Part shown: positions 1-11,588 of the stretch, in pieces
Layout of the letters: the number at the start of each line of letters is the position of its first letter
Position numbering within the stretch: position 1 is the first letter of the stretch
NCBI GenBank assembly: GCA_030653355.1
Contig: JAURZN010000224.1
Coordinates: forward strand, 1 to 32,678
Length of the DNA: 32,678 nucleotides
Source: Gallionella sp.
GTDB lineage: Bacteria; Pseudomonadota; Gammaproteobacteria; Burkholderiales; Gallionellaceae
Reading direction: 5' to 3'
Notes under the pieces: model-generated
What the model saw: only the letters and a program-made list of their open reading frames with translations
Databases searched by the model: none
Told to the model about the DNA's origin: nothing
Translations under genes and position numbers: made by a program

Positions 1-175
1 GATAAAATCCAGCAAGATATCAAAATTTACTTTAGGCATAGGCCGTTCGGAGCTTTTCCGTACAAAGTGGTTGAAATCCTAGCAACAACCGTCAACACTG
101 TAAAGACGTTTTTGGGAGGGCTGTTTATCTCGTATAATCCATGCGTCCGCTGAACAATACCATTTTTCATTATTT
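1..175. other. Intergenic region upstream of mrcA
   Basis: No coding region could be supported here. In many betaproteobacteria the gene divergent from mrcA is pilM, so this may be the shared promoter region, but pilM itself is not visible. The only recognisable element is a TATAAT box at 133-138. Confidence 0.4.
112..138 (+). promoter_or_regulatory. Candidate sigma-70 promoter for mrcA
   Basis: A perfect TATAAT lies at 133-138. The best -35 match is weak (TTGGGA at 112-117, spacer 15). Transcription would start near 145, about 45 bases before the mrcA ATG. No clear Shine-Dalgarno sequence precedes that ATG. Confidence 0.35.
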
Positions 176-190
176 TTGAACAATTATTCA

Positions 191-2500
191 ATGTCTACAC
201 GCCGCTGGCTACTCCCCGTTATCGTTGTACTGACGCTCATCTCGCTGCCGGTATTATTGCTCGGCATGGCAGCTATGCTGACCTATCCGACCCTGCCGTC
301 CCTAGAGGCGCTGACCGATTACCATCCCAAGGTTCCACTGCGCATCTACAGTGTCGAGGGAACATTGCTCGGCGAATTCGGCGAAGAGCGCCGTGCGCTG
401 GTGAAAATTGCCGATGTTCCCGAGACCATGAAGCAGGCCATACTCGCCGCTGAAGATGACCGGTTTTATCAACACGGCGGCGTTGACTACATGGGCGTAT
501 TACGCGCAGCGCTTTCAAATTTTACGGCAGGCGGAACTAAACAGGGTGCCAGCACCATTACCATGCAAGTCGCACGAAATTTCTTCCTGTCCAAGGAGAA
601 AACTTTTACGCGCAAGTTTAACGAGATGTTGCTGGCTTTCAAAATTGAGCACTATCTCAGCAAAGACGACATCTTGCAGCTTTACATCAATCAAATTTAC
701 CTCGGGCAGCGCTCTTACGGTTTTGCAGCGGCCTCGCAAATCTATTTCGGCAAACCGCTGAGCAAAATTTCTCTGGCTGAAGCCGCCATGCTCGCCGGTT
801 TGCCCAAGGCGCCGTCCAGCTATAATCCGGTCGTCAATCCAAAACGTGCGAAATTGCGCCAGCTTTATGTTCTGCGACGCATGCATGAACTGCGTTACAT
901 CGACGACGAGCAATACCATCTGGCCCAAAATCAGGTCATTACAACCCGACGCGGCAGTCAGGAATTCTCCATAAAATCAAACTATCTGACTGAAATGGTG
1001 CGTCAGGTAATGTATGCTAAATATCAGGAAGATACCTACACTCAGGGATTCAAGGTTTACACCACCATACGCGAACAGGATCAATTGGCCGCTTATCAGG
1101 CGGTGCGCAAGGGCGTACTCGAATATGACCGCCGTCACGGCTATCGCGGGCCCGAGGGCTTCATCGACTTGCGACAAGAACGCAGCGAAGAATATCTGGA
1201 AGAATCGCTACAGAATTCCACTGAGAATGACGACTTGCTGCCCGCCGTGGTGCTGACCGTTTCACCCAAACAGATTCTCGCCTACAGTAGAGGGGGCGAA
1301 CGGATCACCCTCAGCGATGATGCCTTGCGCTTTGCACAACGCGCTTTGAGCGATAAAGTCGCTTTAAATCAACGTATTGTCGTCGGTTCAATTATACGCG
1401 TCCAAAAAAATGAAAGCGGTGTCTGGCAAATCAGCCAACTCCCGCAAGTAGAAGCCGCATTCGTATCCGGCAATCCGCTCGACGGCGCGATATATTCTTT
1501 GGTCGGCGGCTTTGATTTTAATAACAATCAGTTCAATCACATCACGCAGGCGTGGCGCCAAGCCGGCTCCAGCGTCAAGCCCTTTATTTATTCTGCCTCG
1601 CTTGAGAAGGGCTTCACCCCTGCCACCCTCATCAACGACGCGCCGCTGGTGTTCGATGCGGAACAGACCGGCAGCGAACCCTGGCAACCCAAGAACTACG
1701 ATGGCACATTCGAAGGTCCGATGCGCATGCGCCAGGCGCTGCTCAAGTCCAAAAACATGGTCTCAATACGCATACTGCAATCCATCACACCGCAATATGC
1801 GCAAGACTACATCACCAAATTCGGGCTGCATGCCGACAAACATCCGCCCTATCTAACCATGGCACTGGGCGCGGGTTCGGTGACCCCCCTGCAGTTGCTG
1901 ACCGGGTATTCGGTATTTGCCAACGGCGGTTTCCGCACCACACCCTACTTCATCCAGCGCATTGAGGACGCACAGGGCAAGATACTCAGCAAGACCACAC
2001 CGGTTGCGGCCAACGAGGGTGCTGAACAGGTCATCGATGTGCGCAATGCTTACACCATGGTCAGCATGATGCAGGATGTGGTCAAACATGGCACCGCCAT
2101 ACGCGCGATGCAGCTCGGCCGCCAGGACCTGGCCGGTAAAACCGGCACCACCAGCGATTCGATTGATGCCTGGTTTTGCGGCTTCCAACCCTCCGTGGCC
2201 GGCGTAGCCTGGATGGGCTTCGATCAGCCGCGCAGCCTGGGCGACAAAGAAACGGGCGGCGGCGCTGCGCTGCCCATCTGGATAAGTTATATGGAAAAAG
2301 TGCTCAAAAATGTTCCTCAGGTGGAGTACACCCTGCCGGAAAAAATGGTCGCCGCGCGCATCAATGACAACGGGCAGCGCGACGAAAGTGGCGCGAGGGT
2401 CGAATTTTTCTACGAGGAAAACCTGCCCGCTGAATACAGCCTGCCAGCACCCCTTGAAGCAGGCAAGCCCGCCGAAACCGTCAAAGACCAGTTGCTCTGA
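191..2500 (+). CDS. mrcA: Penicillin-binding protein 1A, bifunctional murein glycosyltransferase/transpeptidase
   Basis: Polymerises lipid II into glycan strands and cross-links the stem peptides, anchored in the inner membrane facing the periplasm. One N-terminal membrane helix follows the start (RRWLLPVIVVLTLI). The glycosyltransferase-51 domain follows, with the EDDRFYQHGG and QGASTITMQ motifs. A middle OB-like region comes next, then the transpeptidase with SSVKPF (catalytic Ser of SxxK), SKN and KTGTT. The length of about 769 residues is normal for PBP1A. I chose the ATG at 191, which gives MSTRRW; a TTG at 176 in the same frame would add five residues. The stop codon overlaps the next start (TGATG at 2498-2502), so the two genes are probably translationally coupled. 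Confidence 0.95.
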   Translation: MSTRRWLLPVIVVLTLISLPVLLLGMAAMLTYPTLPSLEALTDYHPKVPLRIYSVEGTLLGEFGEERRALVKIADVPETMKQAILAAEDDRFYQHGGVDYMGVLRAALSNFTAGGTKQGASTITMQVARNFFLSKEKTFTRKFNEMLLAFKIEHYLSKDDILQLYINQIYLGQRSYGFAAASQIYFGKPLSKISLAEAAMLAGLPKAPSSYNPVVNPKRAKLRQLYVLRRMHELRYIDDEQYHLAQNQVITTRRGSQEFSIKSNYLTEMVRQVMYAKYQEDTYTQGFKVYTTIREQDQLAAYQAVRKGVLEYDRRHGYRGPEGFIDLRQERSEEYLEESLQNSTENDDLLPAVVLTVSPKQILAYSRGGERITLSDDALRFAQRALSDKVALNQRIVVGSIIRVQKNESGVWQISQLPQVEAAFVSGNPLDGAIYSLVGGFDFNNNQFNHITQAWRQAGSSVKPFIYSASLEKGFTPATLINDAPLVFDAEQTGSEPWQPKNYDGTFEGPMRMRQALLKSKNMVSIRILQSITPQYAQDYITKFGLHADKHPPYLTMALGAGSVTPLQLLTGYSVFANGGFRTTPYFIQRIEDAQGKILSKTTPVAANEGAEQVIDVRNAYTMVSMMQDVVKHGTAIRAMQLGRQDLAGKTGTTSDSIDAWFCGFQPSVAGVAWMGFDQPRSLGDKETGGGAALPIWISYMEKVLKNVPQVEYTLPEKMVAARINDNGQRDESGARVEFFYEENLPAEYSLPAPLEAGKPAETVKDQLL

Positions 2501-3099
2501 TGACGCATAAGGAACACGCTCACAAGCGCGACCTGATGCGCGAACAGCTGGCGCATCTGGCTGCCAAGCTGATGGCCGAGGGTGTCACTGATTTCGCCTT
2601 TGCCAAACGCAAGGCCGCCCGACAACTCGGCGCGTCCGACACCCAGCATTTACCCAGCAATCAGGAAGTGCAGGAGGCACTGCACAGCTATCGCCTGCTT
2701 TATCAGCACGACAGCCACCCCGGCGTACTGCATCAGCTCCGCACGGAAGCCCTGGACGCGATGCGACTGCTGGTCGATTTCAATCCCTATCTCACCGGAT
2801 CAGTCTTGAACGGTGCGGCAGGTGAAAACTCGGACATCAACCTGATGCTGTTTTCCGATGATGCCAAAGCCGTACTGCTGTTCCTGCTCAAGCACAAACT
2901 GGAATTTGAAGACGGCGAATGGCGAGTGAGACTGGGCGGACACGAAGAGACCGTGCCGAGCTACACCCTCACGACTGAATCAGGCACCCAGATACACATC
3001 ATCGTGCTGCCCGAAAATGCCCGCCACAGCGGCAGTCGCCACCCGGAGACCCATGCGGATACCGCAGCCGTGACCCAATTAATTGAGACTGAATCCTGA
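2500..3099 (+). CDS. Nucleotidyltransferase-fold protein of unknown function
   Basis: This 199-residue protein belongs to a betaproteobacterial family often mislabelled as UDP-N-acetylmuramate-alanine ligase; it has no ligase motif. The N-terminal third is helical and charged (FAFAKRKAARQLG). The middle carries a nucleotidyltransferase-like signature, GSVLNGAAGENSDINL. In the superfamily the pattern is GS...DxD; here the second acidic residue is Asn (DIN), so catalysis may be lost or altered. The start overlaps the mrcA stop (TGATG). The gene converges on hemB, with a heptamer repeat array between the two stops. Substrate unknown. Confidence 0.75.
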   Translation: MTHKEHAHKRDLMREQLAHLAAKLMAEGVTDFAFAKRKAARQLGASDTQHLPSNQEVQEALHSYRLLYQHDSHPGVLHQLRTEALDAMRLLVDFNPYLTGSVLNGAAGENSDINLMLFSDDAKAVLLFLLKHKLEFEDGEWRVRLGGHEETVPSYTLTTESGTQIHIIVLPENARHSGSRHPETHADTAAVTQLIETES

Positions 3100-3100
3100 A

Positions 3101-4979
<1,879 letters not shown>

Positions 4980-4980
<1 letters not shown>

Positions 4981-6263
4981 TATTTCCAGACCGAGAAGAT
5001 GGCGTCCGCCGCTGCAATCGTGGCTTGAATGTCGGCCTCGGTGTGCGCCGAGGAAACAAAACCGGCCTCGAATGCCGACGGGGCAAGATACACACCCGCA
5101 TCCAGCATGGCGTGGAAAAAACGGTTGAAAGCCTCCTTGTCACACGCCATGACTTCAGCGTAGCTGGCAGGCACGGCAGCGCTGAAATACAGCCCGAACA
5201 TGCCGCCCACCGATTGGGCGCAGAATTCAACGCCATGCTTTTTGGCGCTCGCACTCAGACCTTGAGTCAGTTGTTGCGCCAACTGTTCCAGACGCGCATA
5301 GAAACCTTCCGCCTGCACCAGTTTCAGCGTGGCTAAACCCGCCGCCACCGCGACCGGATTGCCCGACAGCGTGCCGGCCTGATAGACCGAGCCCAGAGGC
5401 GCCAGGCATTGCATGATATCGCGACGTCCGCCGAACGCGGCTGCCGGCAGCCCGCCGCCCATCACCTTGCCCAGCGTGACCAGATCCGGCTTGATGCCGT
5501 AATAGCCCTGCGCACCCTGAAGACTGACGCGGAATCCGGTCATCACTTCATCCAGAATCAGCACCGCACCATGCTTGGTGCACAGATTGCGCAATGCCGC
5601 CAGAAATTCAGGCTTGGGCGTAACCAGATTCATATTGCCTGCGACAGGCTCGACGATTACGGCGGCGATTTCCGAACCCATCTCGGCAAAGGCCGCTTCC
5701 AGGCCGGCTGCATCGTTGTAATCGAGCACGGTCGTCAGCGAGGCAATCTCGGCGGGCACGCCGGATGAACTCGGCTGACCGAAAGTCAGTGCGCCGGAAC
5801 CCGCCTTGACCAGCAGACCGTCGGAATGGCCGTGGTAACACCCTTCGAATTTAACGATACGGCTGCGGCCGGTAAAGCCGCGCGCCAGACGAATGGCCGT
5901 CATGGTGGCTTCGGTGCCTGAACTGACCAGTCTCACCATTTCCAGACTCGGCAACAGCTTGCACAACAACTCGGCTATTTCCAGCTCGGACGCGGTCGGC
6001 GCGCCGAAACCCAGTCCATTCGCCGCTGCATCCTGCACCGCTTTAACCACCTCGGGATGGCAATGCCCGGCAATCATCGGCCCCCATGAACCCACATAAT
6101 CAATATAGCGTTTGTCATCCGCATCCCAGACATAAGCGCCCTTGCCACGCTGAAAAAACAACGGTGTGCCACCCACCGAACGGAACGCGCGTACCGGCGA
6201 ATTCACACCGCCGGGAATAACGTGTTGCGATGCATCGAAAAGTTCCTGATTATGAGAAGTCAT
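4980..6263 (-). CDS. hemL: Glutamate-1-semialdehyde 2,1-aminomutase
   Basis: PLP enzyme that makes 5-aminolevulinate from glutamate-1-semialdehyde in the C5 heme pathway, the step before HemB. Full length at 427 residues. Visible motifs are [18 protein letters not shown] (cofactor phosphate binding), LDEVMTGFR with Asp238, and the Schiff-base lysine K266 in [17 protein letters not shown]. The start overlaps the end of thiE by 14 bases, and the stop overlaps the ysxC start by one base. It therefore belongs to a compact thiD-thiE-hemL-ysxC set. hemB is close by but separated by a structured leader. Confidence 0.96.
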
Positions 6264-6933
6264 GTTGCGTCTTTCTAAACTGATTGTGTAAATTCAAATT
6301 TGCCAGCCGCTGCGCGACAGACAGGATATCTTCTGCATCGAACAGCGCCGAAATCACGGCCAGTGCGTCAGCGCCGGCAGCCAGCACCGACGCCCCATTT
6401 TCTATCGTAATGCCGCCTATCGCCACCAGCGGCAGTTTAATCTCATTGCGCGCCTGGCGAAGCAACTCCAACGTTGCCCCTTGCGCGTCAGGCTTGGTCG
6501 CGGACGCAAAAAAAGCGCCAAACGCGACATAGTCAGCACCCTGGCTGACCGCCTGATGCGCCAGGCTCAGGCGATTATAACAAGACACACCGATAATTTT
6601 TCCACTACCCAGTACAGTGCGGGCGGCGACCACACTGCCGTCCTCACCGCCCAGATGCACGCCCTCGGCATCCACCTGTCCTGCCAGAGCAGCGTCATCA
6701 TTAATGATCAGCGGCACGCCACATTCCCGCGTCAATACGCGCAACGCCTTGGCCTGCTCCAGTCGCAATGCCGCATTGCCCAGCTTGTTGCGGTACTGCA
6801 AAACCCGCGCCCCGCCCTGCAACGCCAACCGTACACGGCGCAACAGCTCCGCTGTATCCGGCTCCTCCGGTGCAATCGCATACAGGCCGCTGATAGACTG
6901 TTGAACTACACGACGTGATTCAGCTTGCGCCAA
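6250..6933 (-). CDS. thiE: Thiamine-phosphate synthase
   Basis: Joins HMP pyrophosphate to the thiazole phosphate to give thiamine phosphate. The TIM-barrel protein has 227 residues. The substrate-binding patterns [31 protein letters not shown] and the phosphate-binding VAIGGI are all present. The start appears to be a TTG (minus strand, 6933) preceded by GGAAGGGG at good spacing; no ATG fits the conserved N-terminus better. It lies 26 bases after thiD and overlaps hemL by 14 bases. Confidence 0.93.
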   Translation of the reverse strand: MAQAESRRVVQQSISGLYAIAPEEPDTAELLRRVRLALQGGARVLQYRNKLGNAALRLEQAKALRVLTRECGVPLIINDDAALAGQVDAEGVHLGGEDGSVVAARTVLGSGKIIGVSCYNRLSLAHQAVSQGADYVAFGAFFASATKPDAQGATLELLRQARNEIKLPLVAIGGITIENGASVLAAGADALAVISALFDAEDILSVAQRLANLNLHNQFRKTQHDFS

Positions 6934-6959
6934 GTCTTACCCCTTCCTCAATCCTGCAT

Positions 6960-7799
6960 TTAATTAAGTCTTTCAGGCTTGCCTTCATCTTCTTCGCCGC
7001 GCGCCCAGAACAGCCTGTCCGGAATATGCTGTCCCATGCCGGGCCGGAAACCCGCATTCAGCGTTTGCCAGGTGTATTCCTGCGCTTCCCGTACCGCCTC
7101 GACAATCTCCACACCTTGCGCCAATAAGGCCGCGATAGCCGAGGCCATGGTGCAGCCCGATCCGTGATAAATCCCCGGCAGACGATCCCAACTATCGCTA
7201 CGCACCACACCCTGTTCGTTATACAAGGTATTGATGACCTTGGAAGTCTGTTCGTGAGTGCCGGTAATCAGCACATATTCGCAGCCCATCGCCAGAATAC
7301 GCTTGGCGCATTCTTCCAGACCTGGATCATCTTCTTCATCGTCTTCATCTATTGCCAGCCGCCGCGCCTCTATGCTGTTCGGCGTGACAATGGTAGCCTG
7401 CGGAATCAGCAATTCGCGCATCGCATCCAGCATGTCTTCGTCAGCCAGCTCATCGCCGCGCCCCGAAGCCAGCACCGTATCCAGCACAAAGGGGATATCG
7501 GGGTAATCCGCCAATATCTCGGCAATTGCCACGACATTTTCCACGCTGCCCAGCATGCCGATCTTGAAAGCCGACACTGGCACATCTTCCAGCATGGCGC
7601 GCGCCTGATACACCACCCATTCCGTGTCTATCGGCAGAACATCCTCCACCCCGCTGGTATCCTGCACCGTGATAGCCGTAACGACCGACAGCGGATGACA
7701 CCCCATGCTGGCGATGGTCAACATATCGGCCTGCAAACCGGCGCCCCCGCTCGGGTCGGTGGCGGCGAAACTCATTACTAGAGGGAACGATTCAGACAT
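6960..7799 (-). CDS. thiD: Hydroxymethylpyrimidine/phosphomethylpyrimidine kinase
   Basis: Phosphorylates HMP and HMP phosphate for thiamine synthesis and supplies the pyrimidine substrate of ThiE next door. It is a ribokinase-fold protein of 279 residues. Markers are ATDPSGGAGLQAD at the N-terminus, AFKIGMLGS, TPNSIEARRL and the catalytic GSGCTMASAIAA anion hole. An acidic insert (DEDDEEDDPG) interrupts the middle region. First gene of the minus-strand set. A short stem (ATGCGC 7818-7823 with GCGCAT 7832-7837) lies just upstream, but nothing there looks like a TPP riboswitch. Confidence 0.94.
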   Translation of the reverse strand: MSESFPLVMSFAATDPSGGAGLQADMLTIASMGCHPLSVVTAITVQDTSGVEDVLPIDTEWVVYQARAMLEDVPVSAFKIGMLGSVENVVAIAEILADYPDIPFVLDTVLASGRGDELADEDMLDAMRELLIPQATIVTPNSIEARRLAIDEDDEEDDPGLEECAKRILAMGCEYVLITGTHEQTSKVINTLYNEQGVVRSDSWDRLPGIYHGSGCTMASAIAALLAQGVEIVEAVREAQEYTWQTLNAGFRPGMGQHIPDRLFWARGEEDEGKPERLN

Positions 7800-7912
7800 G
7801 ATGTAAATAGTAGTGTTATGCGCAACAGATAGCGCATTTTACCCTATATGTCCGTGATTACTAAACTGATGTTGCACACTCGGCGCCCGCGCCGCCGGCC
7901 CGGTACAGGCGA

Positions 7913-9235
7913 CTAAATTTTTCGCACGAATACCTTGGATTTACGCTGGTAGTTATACAGCGATTTCTTCTGCGCGGGCAGTTCGGTGACAGCGCTTTCC
8001 CTGAAACCGCGTTCGAGAAACCAGTGTGCAGTGCGCGTGGTAAGCACGAACAGCTTTTTCAGCTTCTGCGTCTTGGCGAGGGCGGTCATGTGATTGAGTA
8101 TGGCCTCGCCGTAGCCGCGATCGCGGCATTGCTCATCGACGGCCATACAGGCGAGTTCGGCGGCCGCCTCGTCCGGGAAGGGATAAAGTGCGGCACAGCC
8201 GACGATGCGGTGATCGTGCTCCAGCACCACGAAGCGTTCAATCTCGCGCTCCAGCAACTCACGCGAACGACGCACCAGTATGCCCTGCTCTTCAAGCGGG
8301 ATCAGCAAATTCAAAATGCCGCCCACATCCTCGATCGACGCATCGCGTAAGGTGTTGAGCGTCGATTCCACCACCATCGTGCCTATGCCATCATCGCTAA
8401 ACAGCTCCTGCAATATGGCACCGTCGGTGTGACGACTGATCAGATGGGTGCGCGCCACACCGGCTGCGCAGGCGCGCATCGCGCAGGGCAGAAACAGGCT
8501 TACATCGTCGGATAACGTCTGTTTGGTACCGAGCACCGACTGCACCTGTGCGATGGTCAGCTCCTTGAGCAGCTCGCCTTTCTTGTCCTGCACGCCATCG
8601 GTGTCCATCAAAAACACCAGCTTGTCGGCATCCAGTGCGATGGCGGTTGCGGTGGCGACATCTTCCAGCGTGAGGTTGAACACCTCGCCTGTGGGCGAAT
8701 AACCGAGTGGCGAGAGCAGCACCACCTCGCCAAATTCCATGCGATCGTTCAGCGCGGCGACATCCACCTTGCGCACGGAACCTGTGTGTTGCAAATCCAC
8801 GCCGTTGATCACGCCTATCGGCTGTGCCGTGATGAAATTACCGCCCGCCACGCGTATGTCGGCGTTAGCCATCGGCGAATTCGCCAGACCCATCGACAGC
8901 AGTGCCTCGATCTCGACACGCACGCGTCCCACCGACTCCTTGACGCACTGCATCGCCTCGGTATTCGTCATGCGTATGCCCTGATGATAGGTGTCCTCCA
9001 GATTTTTCCCGGCCAGATGCTGCTCGATCTGCGGGCGAGCACCATGCACCAGAACCAGCCTGATACCAAGTGCGGCGAGCAAATTGAAATCATGCGTCAA
9101 CTCGACGAATTTGCCATCGGCGACCATTTCGCCCCCGAAGGCAATGACAAAAGTCTTGCCGCGAAAGCTGTTGATATAAGGTGCAACCGAACGAAACCAG
9201 GCGACGAAATCAGCGGGATTGGTCTTGATTGGCAT
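7913..9235 (-). CDS. argA: N-acetylglutamate synthase
   Basis: Acetylates glutamate with acetyl-CoA in the first step of arginine synthesis. At 440 residues it has the classic proteobacterial form. The N-terminal amino-acid-kinase-like domain (to about residue 285; FVIAFGGEMV, LVHGARPQIE, FLMDTDGVQD) normally binds arginine for feedback control. It is followed by a GNAT acetyltransferase domain (LACMAVDEQCRDRGYGEAIL, the acetyl-CoA loop). AGGA lies six bases before the ATG. It has about 80 untranslated bases on its rsmE side and appears to be transcribed alone or with rsmE. Confidence 0.95.
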   Translation of the reverse strand: MPIKTNPADFVAWFRSVAPYINSFRGKTFVIAFGGEMVADGKFVELTHDFNLLAALGIRLVLVHGARPQIEQHLAGKNLEDTYHQGIRMTNTEAMQCVKESVGRVRVEIEALLSMGLANSPMANADIRVAGGNFITAQPIGVINGVDLQHTGSVRKVDVAALNDRMEFGEVVLLSPLGYSPTGEVFNLTLEDVATATAIALDADKLVFLMDTDGVQDKKGELLKELTIAQVQSVLGTKQTLSDDVSLFLPCAMRACAAGVARTHLISRHTDGAILQELFSDDGIGTMVVESTLNTLRDASIEDVGGILNLLIPLEEQGILVRRSRELLEREIERFVVLEHDHRIVGCAALYPFPDEAAAELACMAVDEQCRDRGYGEAILNHMTALAKTQKLKKLFVLTTRTAHWFLERGFRESAVTELPAQKKSLYNYQRKSKVFVRKI

Positions 9236-9317
9236 TGAAAATCCTTTTAGTTTGTGCGCATCATGCCGCGCTATTGCTTAGAAAAAGTATGGTCCTTCAT
9301 GGACAGGTTTTCGATTT

Positions 9318-10049
9318 TTAACAAAAATCACCCCACAGCGTTTGCAATGCGGCCAAACCAGCAACGGCGGCCGTTTCGGTGCGCAGCACGCGCGCCCCCA
9401 GACGGACAGGCGTAAAACCGCAGAGCCGTGCGGATTCGCTCTCGCTCTCAGTGAAGCCGCCTTCGGCGCCAATCAGCAATGCGACCCGTCCTTGTGGTCT
9501 GGGCTGGCTTTGCAGCGAGGTCGCACCCTGCGGGAGCAGAATATATTTGCTGTCGGCCGAGTCCCGCATCTGCTGCAACCATGCCATGATGTCCACAGGC
9601 GGGTGAATCACAGGCAATACATTGCGGCCGCACTGCTCACAGGCCGAGATGGCGACTTGCTGCCAGTGCTCGGTACGCTTAACGACGCGTTCGGCGGAAA
9701 GTTTGGCTACACTGCGCGCGGTGGCCAGAGGCTGGATTTCGGTAACCCCCAGTTCAGTGGCCTTCTGTATCACCCAGTCCATCTTCTCGCTGCTGGACAA
9801 GGCTTGCGCCAGCAAAACCGGCAAGGGCGATTCGCGATTGGCATCGATGCGTTTGAGCTCGCTGACGCTGACCTGCTTGCCACTCATATCGTCAAGCACA
9901 CCATGACACTCGTTGCCGAGCCCGTCAAACAATTGCACCGCGTCGCCCTCGCGCAGACGCAGCACGCGGCTGGCGTGGTGCGCCGCATCCGGCGGCAGCC
10001 TGAATGAACCCTGCTCCGGCAATGGAGGATGACAATAAAAACGCGGCAT
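9318..10049 (-). CDS. rsmE: 16S rRNA (uracil-1498-N3)-methyltransferase
   Basis: SPOUT-class enzyme that methylates U1498 of 16S rRNA using SAM. The 243-residue protein has a PUA-like N-terminus (AHHASRVLRLREGD) and the trefoil-knot SAM site formed by LLIGAEGGFTESE and VRLGARVLRTETA. KATELGV is also conserved. It is divergent from the redoxin gene at 10120, with 70 bases between the starts. No convincing ribosome-binding site precedes its ATG. Confidence 0.93.
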   Translation of the reverse strand: MPRFYCHPPLPEQGSFRLPPDAAHHASRVLRLREGDAVQLFDGLGNECHGVLDDMSGKQVSVSELKRIDANRESPLPVLLAQALSSSEKMDWVIQKATELGVTEIQPLATARSVAKLSAERVVKRTEHWQQVAISACEQCGRNVLPVIHPPVDIMAWLQQMRDSADSKYILLPQGATSLQSQPRPQGRVALLIGAEGGFTESESESARLCGFTPVRLGARVLRTETAAVAGLAALQTLWGDFC

Positions 10050-10060
10050 GATGAAGATAA

Positions 10061-10088
10061 TTGAGTGACTGACGGGCGTGATAATATA
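10061..10088 (+). promoter_or_regulatory. Candidate promoter of the redoxin gene
   Basis: TTGAGT (10061-10066) is followed, 16 bases later, by an AT-rich -10 (AATATA at 10083-10088). The divergent rsmE gene may use the overlapping TATTAT on the other strand. The redoxin start at 10120 has a good AGGAG site (10109-10113). Confidence 0.35.
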
Positions 10089-10119
10089 CCGCCTCTGAAT
10101 ATCTTGTCAGGAGCATGAA

Positions 10120-10674
10120 ATGGTCAGTTTGCAACCCCCTCTCTGTGACTTCGGCTGGAAGGCACCCGATTTCGATCTATTGGGCGTGGACGGCGTACGT
10201 TATAACCTTGCCAATGCGCGAGGCGAAAACGGTTTGCTGGTGATGTTTATCTGCAATCACTGCCCTTATGTGAAATCCATACGCGAGCGTCTGGTGCGCG
10301 ATACGCACGAGTTGAAGCTGCATGGCATCAACAGCATCGCCATTATGTCCAACGATCCGGCCGAATATGAGGAGGATTCGTTCGAGAACATGAAACAGGC
10401 GGCAAAAAACTATAGCTACCCGTTCCCATATGTGTGGGATGAAACCCAGCAGGTGGCCAAAAACTACGGGGCGGTGTGTACACCGGATTTCTTCGGTTTC
10501 GATGCCAACCTGGAACTGCAATACCGCGGTCGCCTGGATGCCTCGCGCAAGGAGGCGATTCCGAATGCACCGCGCGACCTGTTTGAAGCCATGTTGCAAG
10601 TGGCGCGGACAGGCAGAGGGCCTCGTGAGCAGATCGCCAGCATGGGTTGTTCCATCAAATGGAAAAACGAGTGA
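10120..10674 (+). CDS. Thioredoxin-fold redoxin (AhpC/TSA-like) family protein
   Basis: A 184-residue cytosolic redoxin with no signal peptide. The thioredoxin-fold active site reads CNHCPYVK near residues 44-51, a CxxC with a following Pro, as in a widespread but poorly characterised family. The cis-Pro loop is VCTPDFFGFD. WDETQQVAKNYGAVCTP matches the peroxiredoxin-like fold. Likely a thiol-disulfide reductase or peroxidase; substrate unknown. The AGGAG at 10109-10113 fixes the start. The stop overlaps the preferred start of the next gene (TGATG at 10672-10676). Confidence 0.85.
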   Translation: MVSLQPPLCDFGWKAPDFDLLGVDGVRYNLANARGENGLLVMFICNHCPYVKSIRERLVRDTHELKLHGINSIAIMSNDPAEYEEDSFENMKQAAKNYSYPFPYVWDETQQVAKNYGAVCTPDFFGFDANLELQYRGRLDASRKEAIPNAPRDLFEAMLQVARTGRGPREQIASMGCSIKWKNE

Positions 10675-11504
10675 TGGAACAGCGCAGCATGTCGAGAACC
10701 GGCACATTTGGCATGAGCGCGATGCTCAAGGCGGTGATCGCAGCAGTCAAACTGGTGGCAGCCGAAGAAATCATGCCGCGCTACCTGAAGGTGGCGCACC
10801 GGCACAAGAGCGATGGCAGCCTGTGTACTGACGCGGATATTGCCACGCAGACCGCGCTGACCCGGAAGCTGCAAGTCATTTGCAATGTCCCGGTGTTGGG
10901 CGAGGAGATGGCTGAAGATGAGCAACTGGCGATCTGGCAGAACTCACAAGACGGCCTGTGGTGCGTCGATCCGATCGATGGCACCTCCAACTTTGTGCAT
11001 GGCCTGCCTTACTTTGCGGTGTCGGTCGCATTGTTGCGCGAAGGCAAGAGCGTGTTAGGCGTAGTGTACGATCCGGTCGCCGATGAGGTGTTTGCCGCCG
11101 AATCAGGCAAGGGCGCCTATCTGAATGGAGAGAAACTGTTCGGCCGTGTGACGGCAGAAACGATGAATCGTGCGCTGGCCAATGTGGACTTGAAGCGACT
11201 GAACGCCGGGCTGGCGGCAACTTTGGCATCCCATCCGCCCTATGCTTCGCAACGCAACTTCGGCGCCAGCACGCTGGACTGGTGTTATACCGCCGCCGGA
11301 CGTTACGACATGTATCTGCACGGCGGACAAAAATTATGGGATTACGCTGCGGGCATGCTCATCTTGTCGGAAACGGGCGGACATGCCTGTTGCATAGAAA
11401 ATGACGATTTTGCAGCGGCCGATGTCTGGCAGCGTTCGGTCATCGCGGCACGCAGCGAAACCCTGTTTAATGAATGGAAAAACTGGATACGCGCGCATTC
11501 CTGA
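10674..11504 (+). CDS. Inositol monophosphatase family phosphatase
   Basis: Metal-dependent small-molecule phosphatase. Conserved metal ligands lie in LGEEMAEDEQ (Glu), in WCVDPIDGTSNFVHG (the DPIDGT signature) and in WDYAAGMLILSETGG (the C-terminal WDxAAG motif), so the site looks complete. Possible substrates in this family include inositol phosphates, histidinol phosphate and 3'-phosphoadenosine phosphate; the sequence does not decide. I prefer the ATG at 10674, which overlaps the redoxin stop (TGATG). Other in-frame ATGs are at 10647, 10662, 10689 and 10713; the homologous region begins near the last. Confidence 0.85.
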   Translation: MEQRSMSRTGTFGMSAMLKAVIAAVKLVAAEEIMPRYLKVAHRHKSDGSLCTDADIATQTALTRKLQVICNVPVLGEEMAEDEQLAIWQNSQDGLWCVDPIDGTSNFVHGLPYFAVSVALLREGKSVLGVVYDPVADEVFAAESGKGAYLNGEKLFGRVTAETMNRALANVDLKRLNAGLAATLASHPPYASQRNFGASTLDWCYTAAGRYDMYLHGGQKLWDYAAGMLILSETGGHACCIENDDFAAADVWQRSVIAARSETLFNEWKNWIRAHS

Positions 11505-11588
11505 ACATGGGCCACTTCTGTGCGCTCAGGCAATACGCGTTCTGGTAAAATCCGCGGCTAAGTCAATTTAGGTTGCTAAAATAAATTC

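Noticed and set aside
6280-6295. Exact 15-base match GATTGTGTAAATTCA, also at 29906-29920
   Set aside because: One such match is roughly expected by chance in a window of this size and no flanking similarity is seen.
7818-7840. Hairpin upstream of thiD considered as a TPP riboswitch
   Set aside because: Only a simple six-base stem is present; the conserved THI-box helices and CUGAGA-type motif are absent.
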